Positions 42,312-46,797 of a stretch of DNA of 46,797 bases are shown one piece after another. Within the stretch, counting starts at the first letter, position 1. Every line of letters starts with the position of its first letter. Position numbers and translations under genes: made by a program. This stretch comes from Acidobacteriota bacterium. GTDB taxonomy: Bacteria > Acidobacteriota > Polarisedimenticolia > Gp22-AA2. Below the pieces are notes generated by a model. That model ran no database searches and had not been told where the DNA came from. It worked only from the letters and a program-made list of their open reading frames with translations. The DNA is taken from the NCBI GenBank assembly GCA_003223135.1, contig QHXX01000099.1:1-46797 (forward strand). Reading direction: 5' to 3'.

Positions 42312-43190
42312 ATGTTCCAAATCTGCACACGCCGGAGGACGAATCCACCGCCTCCCGAATCCAGCCGGCGTTGGCCCCGTGTTTCGGCCGTAGCGGCGCT
42401 CGTGCTCGCCATTCTCTCGCCCTCCTGCCATCACAAGAGCGAGAACGCAAACCGCATCAAACCGATCCTGGCGGACCTGCAAATCCAGAATCCGTACATG
42501 GGCTCGCCCGATCCGGCCGTGTACCTGGACAAGGGTCAAGCGTTGGGGGACCTGGTGACCGTCAACATCAAGCTGCGCGCGGGTCAGGCTCCGATTGCCT
42601 TCGACGCCTTCAGTCTCGAATTCACCTATAACTTCAGGCTGGTTCAGATCGGCGACGTCTTCGACGTCAACCCCGACGTCCTCGGCTCCTGCAACGCCGG
42701 TCTCGTCTGCGACCCCCTCTGTCTCACCAACGCCGCTCAAGCCAACCAGGGGTTCACGGTCGATGCCGCCGGCAGGGCCCATTTCGTCATGGGCGTCAGC
42801 GCCAGGTCCGGCTGCCCGATCGCGAAGACCGGGCGGTGCAAGGACATCAACATGACGACGTGCACGATGGACAGCGATTGTCCCCTCGGGGAGACCTGCG
42901 ACACGGGCGCCGGACTTTGCAAGGCGACCAACAAAGCCTGCGCCCTCGACTCCGAATGCGTTTCTGGCGAGAGCTGCGTCCCCGTGGCCGACACGACTCT
43001 CGTCACCCTCGCCTTCATCGCCGCCACCACCATCGAATCTCCCCCGGGAAGCCGCATCGAGCTGTTCACGAACCCCGACACCTCCAAGCACGGAGATTGT
43101 GAGATACTTCGGAACGTGGCCGAGGTCCTGGTCGGCGGTCGGCCGATCCCGTGCGTGGACGGGAACGCCTTCATGACGACTTCGCGCTGA
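42312..43190 (+). CDS. Lipoprotein with cohesin-like domain and Cys-rich repeats
   Basis: 292 residues. A long Arg/Pro-rich N-region is followed by a hydrophobic helix and a lipobox-like LSPSC, so lipidation at about Cys44 is likely. Residues about 75-120 (DLVTVNIKLRAGQAPIAFDAFSLEFTYN) look like the start of a cohesin-type beta sandwich. A disulfide-rich segment, CTMDSDCPLGETCDTGAGLC and CALDSECVSGESC, forms two repeats of the C-x4-DC-x4-E-x-C type, common in secreted proteins of Acidobacteriota and Myxococcota. ATG 42312; the in-frame extension to 42192 runs through the promoter. First of four co-oriented genes. Function unknown. Confidence 0.7.
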   Translation: MFQICTRRRTNPPPPESSRRWPRVSAVAALVLAILSPSCHHKSENANRIKPILADLQIQNPYMGSPDPAVYLDKGQALGDLVTVNIKLRAGQAPIAFDAFSLEFTYNFRLVQIGDVFDVNPDVLGSCNAGLVCDPLCLTNAAQANQGFTVDAAGRAHFVMGVSARSGCPIAKTGRCKDINMTTCTMDSDCPLGETCDTGAGLCKATNKACALDSECVSGESCVPVADTTLVTLAFIAATTIESPPGSRIELFTNPDTSKHGDCEILRNVAEVLVGGRPIPCVDGNAFMTTSR

Positions 43191-43248
43191 CCGGAATTGC
43201 AAGTTCGTCATCGTCGCACCGCTCCGGACCTTCGGCACGGAGGCGCGG

Positions 43249-43647
43249 ATGGAAGACAAGGTCGTGGCCCATTTCAAGGATGGCAAGACCCAGCGCGGCT
43301 ACACCCAGGATTTCCGGCCGGACGGCGAATCGTTCCACCTTCTGCCGAGCGAGGGCGGGGGAATTCCGACCACCATCCGGCTCGACGATCTGAAGGCGCT
43401 GTTCTACGTGAAGGACTACGGCGCGGCGCGCCGCCAGGTCGATCGCGCCAGGCGCTTCGGCAGCCAGGCTCCGGTCGGCCAGAAGACCATCATCGAGTTC
43501 AAGGACGGCGAGAGGCTCTGGGGGTTCACGGAGGAGTACTCCGCCAACAGCCGGGGCTTCTACTTCGTTCCCGCCGACCCGCAGGAGAACAACACCCGGG
43601 TCTTCATCGTCAACTCGTCCGTGAAGCAGATCCAGTTCCAGGACTGA
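43249..43647 (+). CDS. Small protein with internal duplication (DUF6982-like)
   Basis: 132 residues, no signal peptide. Two similar halves: VVAHFKDGKTQRGYTQDFRP...FHLLP...IRLDDLKALFYVKD, and TIIEFKDGERLWGFTEEYSA...FYFVP...NSSVKQIQF. Each is a small beta barrel by pattern (alternating hydrophobics), resembling the DUF6982 type often found near PilZ or regulatory proteins. Function unknown. Only 58 nt separate it from the lipoprotein gene. Confidence 0.65.
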   Translation: MEDKVVAHFKDGKTQRGYTQDFRPDGESFHLLPSEGGGIPTTIRLDDLKALFYVKDYGAARRQVDRARRFGSQAPVGQKTIIEFKDGERLWGFTEEYSANSRGFYFVPADPQENNTRVFIVNSSVKQIQFQD

Positions 43648-43657
43648 GAGGAGCGCC

Positions 43658-44125
43658 ATGAGCCACGGGAGCGTGTCCCCCTTCCCCTCGCCCCGGCCGG
43701 CCCGGATCCTTCGGCTCGCCGGTGTTCTGGCCGTCCTCGCGGCGGCCGCCTTGTCGTCCGCTTCGGCGGACACCAACTCCGCACGCTACAAGTTCGAAGG
43801 GAACAAGTGGCTGGCGCTCGATCTTGCGGTCGGCGACGTGCGCGCGGAGACCATCCGGTTCGATTGGCCGGCCACGCTCATGCGCATGAAGACCGGCTAC
43901 AAGGCGACCGTCAAAATCGCCAACGGCTCCTCGCAGCAGGCGCGCGTCGGCATCGCCATCGCCTTGATCGACAAGGACCTGAAACTGATCGGGGCCGGGA
44001 CTGTCGGAACCACGCTCGGGACGATTGATCCGGGGACCACCGCCCAGTTCACCGTCGATTTCAAGGATGTCACCGCCCGCCTGGAGCAGGCGGACCAGTT
44101 CTACATCGCCCTGGAGACCCGGTGA
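43658..44125 (+). CDS. Secreted small beta-sandwich protein
   Basis: 155 residues with a signal peptide (about 1-37, ending SSASA). The mature part YKATVKIANGSSQQARVGIAIALIDKDLKLIGAGTVG, then IDPGTTAQFTVDF, is a FxLYD-like pattern of alternating strands, typical of periplasmic proteins. Function unknown. ATG with GAGAGGAG upstream; its TGA overlaps the next GTG (GTGA), so the pair is coupled. Confidence 0.65.
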   Translation: MSHGSVSPFPSPRPARILRLAGVLAVLAAAALSSASADTNSARYKFEGNKWLALDLAVGDVRAETIRFDWPATLMRMKTGYKATVKIANGSSQQARVGIAIALIDKDLKLIGAGTVGTTLGTIDPGTTAQFTVDFKDVTARLEQADQFYIALETR

Positions 44126-44793
44126 GGGCCGCCACCATCCCGGTCGCGCTCGGCCTCGTGCTCTGCGCGTCGATTCTTCCGGCCCGGGCCTCCGTGTTCT
44201 ACGACGTGACGCTCGACCTGGGACTGCGCGATGACGCGCGCATCTTCCTTAATGTCACGAACGACTACTTCGCCCCGCCGCCGGTCGTGGCGGTGGACCT
44301 GGTCAGGCGTTGTCCTGCCCCCGAGGACGACTACCCGGTCATCCTTCTCCTGGTCCGTGCTTCGAAGCGGCCGGCGGAGGAGATTCTGAGGATGCGGCTC
44401 GATTACCTGTCCTGGTCGGACATCATGTACCGGTTGCATGTCTCGCCATCGGTCCTGTTCGTCGGCATCAACCGCGATCCCGGGCCGCCCTACGGCAAGG
44501 CCTGGAGCTTCTGGCGGAAGCACCCGCGCGGCGAGAGATTCGAGATCCGTGACCGCGATGTCGTCGAACTGGCGAAGCTGCAGATCGCCGCCGGTTACCA
44601 GCACGTGAGCCCTGCCGTGATCATCGCGCAACGCAACAGGGGGATCACGGTTGAGCACTACATCGCCGAGAAGAACCGCGGCCGATACCCGAAAGTCAAG
44701 GCGGCCAGGGGACCGTCCCACGGCAAGGGCCAGGAAAAATCGAAGGGATCCGGCAAGCCCAAGGGTCACGGGAAGCCTCACGACCACGACTGA
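44122..44793 (+). CDS. Secreted protein with Lys/Gly/His-rich tail
   Basis: 223 residues, signal peptide about 1-23 (VALGLVLCASILPARAS). Mature domain has no family I recognise: SVFYDVTLDLGLRDDARIFLNVTNDYF, RLDYLSWSDIMYRLHVSP, LQIAAGYQHVSPAVIIAQRNRG. The last 30 residues are low complexity with GK-x-KG steps and end HGKPHDHD, basic with four histidines, possibly for metal or anionic-surface binding. GTG start at 44122 overlaps the preceding stop. Confidence 0.65.
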   Translation: MRAATIPVALGLVLCASILPARASVFYDVTLDLGLRDDARIFLNVTNDYFAPPPVVAVDLVRRCPAPEDDYPVILLLVRASKRPAEEILRMRLDYLSWSDIMYRLHVSPSVLFVGINRDPGPPYGKAWSFWRKHPRGERFEIRDRDVVELAKLQIAAGYQHVSPAVIIAQRNRGITVEHYIAEKNRGRYPKVKAARGPSHGKGQEKSKGSGKPKGHGKPHDHD

Positions 44794-44897
44794 GGGGTGA
44801 CGCCCGCCAGGCCCCGGCGCGATCCGGACAGGCGGGCGATTCACGCGGGCGGGACTTCTCGCCCTGTGATGCCGGGATCATGCGGCGGGGGTGACTC

Positions 44898-45830
44898 GTG
44901 TCCAGGCTGCAGGTCTGCGAATCGGCCCTCGACCTCATCGGCGAAACGCCGATCCTGCACCTGCGCTCCTTCGACCGTCCCAACGCCGCGCAGATCTATG
45001 CCAAGCTCGAGTTCCTGAGCCCCGGAGCCAGCGTCAAGGATCGCGCCGCCCTCGGCATGATCCTCGACGCGGAGAAGCGCGGCCGGCTGCGCCCGGGTGC
45101 GACCCTCGTCGAGGCGACCGCCGGGAACACCGGGATCGGTCTGGCGCTGGTCGGGACGCTGCGCGGCTACCGGGTCGTGCTGGTCGTGCCGGAGAAGTAC
45201 AGCCGCGAGAAGAAGCTCTTGATGAAAGCGCTGGGAGCGACCCTGGTCGAGACGCCCACCGAGGACGGCATGCAAGGCGCCCTGAAGCGCGCCCAGGAGA
45301 TCGCGGCCGCGACGCCGGGCGCCTTCGTGCCGCAGCAGTTCGAGAACCCGGCCAATCCCGAGATGCACTACCGCACGACGGCGCGCGAGATCTGGCACCA
45401 GATGCAGGGGAAGATCGAGGCGCTGGTCCTGGGGGCCGGCACCGGCGGCACGATCACGGGCGTGACCCGCTACGTCAAGGAGCGCAACCCCGGGGTGCGG
45501 GCGGTCCTGGTGGAATCGGAAGGCTCGGTGCTCGGGGGCGGCACCGCGGCACCGCACAAGGTCGAGGGGATCGGCAATTCGTTCCTGCCGAAGATCCTCG
45601 ACCGCAGCCTGATCGATGAGGTCGTGGCCGTCACCGACAGGGATGCCTTCGCCACGGTGGGCCTCCTGGCCCGGAAGGAGGGACTCCTGGTCGGAGGTTC
45701 CTCGGGGGCCGTGGCGTTCGCGGCCGCGCGCGTGGCCGAGCAGATCGGTCCCGGACGCAAGCTCGTGACACTTTTCTCCGACGGCTCCGAGCGTTATCTG
45801 AGCCAGGGGATCTACGACGAGGTGACGTGA
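44898..45830 (+). CDS. Cystathionine beta-synthase / O-acetylserine-dependent synthase
   Basis: PLP fold-type II enzyme, 310 residues. Lys47 in GASVKDRAA binds PLP, EATAGNTGIGLA binds substrate carboxylate, GAGTGGTITG holds the phosphate. KVEGIGNSFLPKILDRSLIDEVV is closer to MccA/CBS enzymes than to CysK. No heme or CBS regulatory domain. GTG 44898. It is followed, overlapping TGATG, by a cystathionine gamma-lyase gene, so the pair should convert homocysteine plus serine or O-acetylserine to cysteine. Plain cysteine synthase is the alternative. Confidence 0.88.
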   Translation: MSRLQVCESALDLIGETPILHLRSFDRPNAAQIYAKLEFLSPGASVKDRAALGMILDAEKRGRLRPGATLVEATAGNTGIGLALVGTLRGYRVVLVVPEKYSREKKLLMKALGATLVETPTEDGMQGALKRAQEIAAATPGAFVPQQFENPANPEMHYRTTAREIWHQMQGKIEALVLGAGTGGTITGVTRYVKERNPGVRAVLVESEGSVLGGGTAAPHKVEGIGNSFLPKILDRSLIDEVVAVTDRDAFATVGLLARKEGLLVGGSSGAVAFAAARVAEQIGPGRKLVTLFSDGSERYLSQGIYDEVT

Positions 45831-46797
45831 TGGGATTCGCCACGGACGCCATCCACGCCGGTGTCGTGCCCGACCCGGCCACCGGATCGGTCATGACGCC
45901 GATCTACCAGACCTCGACCTACGTGTACGAGTCGCCCGGCAAGCACACCGGCTACGACTACGCGCGCACGATCAATCCCACGCGCTCGGCGCTCGAGACC
46001 AATCTCAAGACGCTGGAGCGCGGCCGGGCCGCGTACGCGTTCGCCTCGGGCATGGCGGCGATCAGCGCCGTGATGACCCTGGTCAAGGCCGGCGACCACG
46101 TCGTGGTGAGTCACAATGTGTACGGCGGCACCTACCGGCTGTTCGCCCGGGTGCTCGAGGATTACGGTCTCGCCTTCACGTACGTCGACACCTCGAAGAT
46201 CGAGAACATCGAGCAGGCCGTCCGCAGGACCACACGCATGGTCTACGTGGAGACGCCGACCAACCCGATCATGATCCTCACCGACATCGCCCTAGTCGCC
46301 CGGCTGTGCCGCGAGCGCGGGCTCATCAGCGTCGTGGACAACACCTTCCTGACGCCGTATCTGCAGCGACCGCTCGATCTCGGCGCCGACATCGTCGTGC
46401 ACAGCACGACGAAGTACCTCAACGGTCACTCCGACAGCGTCGGTGGCGCCGCCATCCTGACGCGGGACGATCATGCCGAGCGGATCAAGTTCGTGCAGAA
46501 TTCCGTCGGGGCCATCCTCTCCCCCTTCGACTCCTGGCTCGTCCTGCGCGGGATCAAGACGCTGCCGCTGCGCATGCGGACGCACGACGACAGCGGACTC
46601 CGGGTCGCACGGTATCTGGAAGCCCATCCCAAGGTGGAGAAGGTCCTCTACCCTGGCCTGCCGTCCCACCCGCAGCACGATCTGGCGCGCCGCCAGACGC
46701 GCGGTTCCGGGGGCATGATCTCTTTCTATCTGAAGTCGGACGCGGCCGCCACCCGGTTCTTCGCTCCTTTGAAGCTGTGCGCGCTGGCCGAGAGCCT
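45830..46797 (+). CDS. Cystathionine gamma-lyase/synthase, 3' end cut by window
   Basis: Open frame from ATG 45830 to the window end, 322 residues with no stop. Cys/Met metabolism PLP enzyme: GFATDAIHAGVVPDP, PIYQTSTYVYESPG, YDYARTINPTR, FASGMAAISAV, VETPTNPIMIL, VVDNTFLTPYLQ, and the PLP lysine (about 195) in HSTTKYLNGHSDS. Natural length is about 380-400, so some 60-80 residues lie outside. The upstream synthase gene makes the lyase (MccB) reading more likely than cystathionine gamma-synthase. Confidence 0.92.
   Translation, partial: MGFATDAIHAGVVPDPATGSVMTPIYQTSTYVYESPGKHTGYDYARTINPTRSALETNLKTLERGRAAYAFASGMAAISAVMTLVKAGDHVVVSHNVYGGTYRLFARVLEDYGLAFTYVDTSKIENIEQAVRRTTRMVYVETPTNPIMILTDIALVARLCRERGLISVVDNTFLTPYLQRPLDLGADIVVHSTTKYLNGHSDSVGGAAILTRDDHAERIKFVQNSVGAILSPFDSWLVLRGIKTLPLRMRTHDDSGLRVARYLEAHPKVEKVLYPGLPSHPQHDLARRQTRGSGGMISFYLKSDAAATRFFAPLKLCALAES

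Overview
The window is high in G+C (about two thirds by eye) and almost fully coding, with tightly packed operons. Gene content points to an uncultured member of the Acidobacteriota: an Oar-type TonB receptor remnant, a secreted GWxTD-domain protein, a short PheT without the tRNA-binding (EMAP) domain, paired M16 peptidases and Cys-rich lipoproteins. The phylum call is inference from family knowledge; no marker search was possible.

Layout. 1-556: relic of a TonB-dependent receptor. 553-9234 (minus): serA, a class V aminotransferase, rseP, dxr, cdsA, uppS, galE, truA, covering serine synthesis, isoprenoid/undecaprenyl and phospholipid precursors, and envelope stress proteolysis. 9370-10851 (plus): GWxTD protein. 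10838-13461 (minus): LD-carboxypeptidase, M20 peptidase and the RNase P RNA. 13544-19906 (plus): dnaB, alr, a PIN/TRAM membrane protein, a TPR protein and fhs. 19920-22049 (minus): a small membrane protein and DAHP synthase. 22125-28544 (plus): a strong promoter, tRNA-Val, a disrupted thrS, then infC-rpmI-rplT-pheS-pheT. 28577-31744: zapB-like gene, zapA, a probable 6S RNA, RNase Y and a YmdB-like gene. 31737-36044: xseA, xseB, ispA, tlyA, nadK. 36052-39247: a CcmH-like membrane protein, a YqeY protein and a large polytopic membrane/TPR protein. 39273-42079 (minus): an M16 peptidase pair. 42312-44793 (plus): four envelope or unknown genes. 44898-46797: cystathionine beta-synthase and gamma-lyase genes of reverse transsulfuration, the last cut by the window edge.

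Most genes are housekeeping. The unusual points are these. (1) RNase Y has several HD-domain metal-ligand motifs changed (HD to HE, HH to LH, D to E), and the adjacent YmdB-like gene has lost about 57 residues carrying two metal-binding histidines, so both members of a known functional pair look altered. (2) thrS has an amber codon in the TGS domain, a frameshift and a deletion of part of the editing domain. (3) infC appears to start at AUC behind a strong Shine-Dalgarno sequence. (4) Five gene junctions use an overlapping UUGA stop/start. (5) The longest M20 reading frame begins inside rnpB. (6) An uncharacterised four-gene envelope cluster lies at 42312-44793. Three genes (TonB receptor, thrS, ymdB) carry internal deletions, so assembly error has to be excluded before any biological reading.

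No CRISPR array, insertion sequence, integrase or phage gene was seen.
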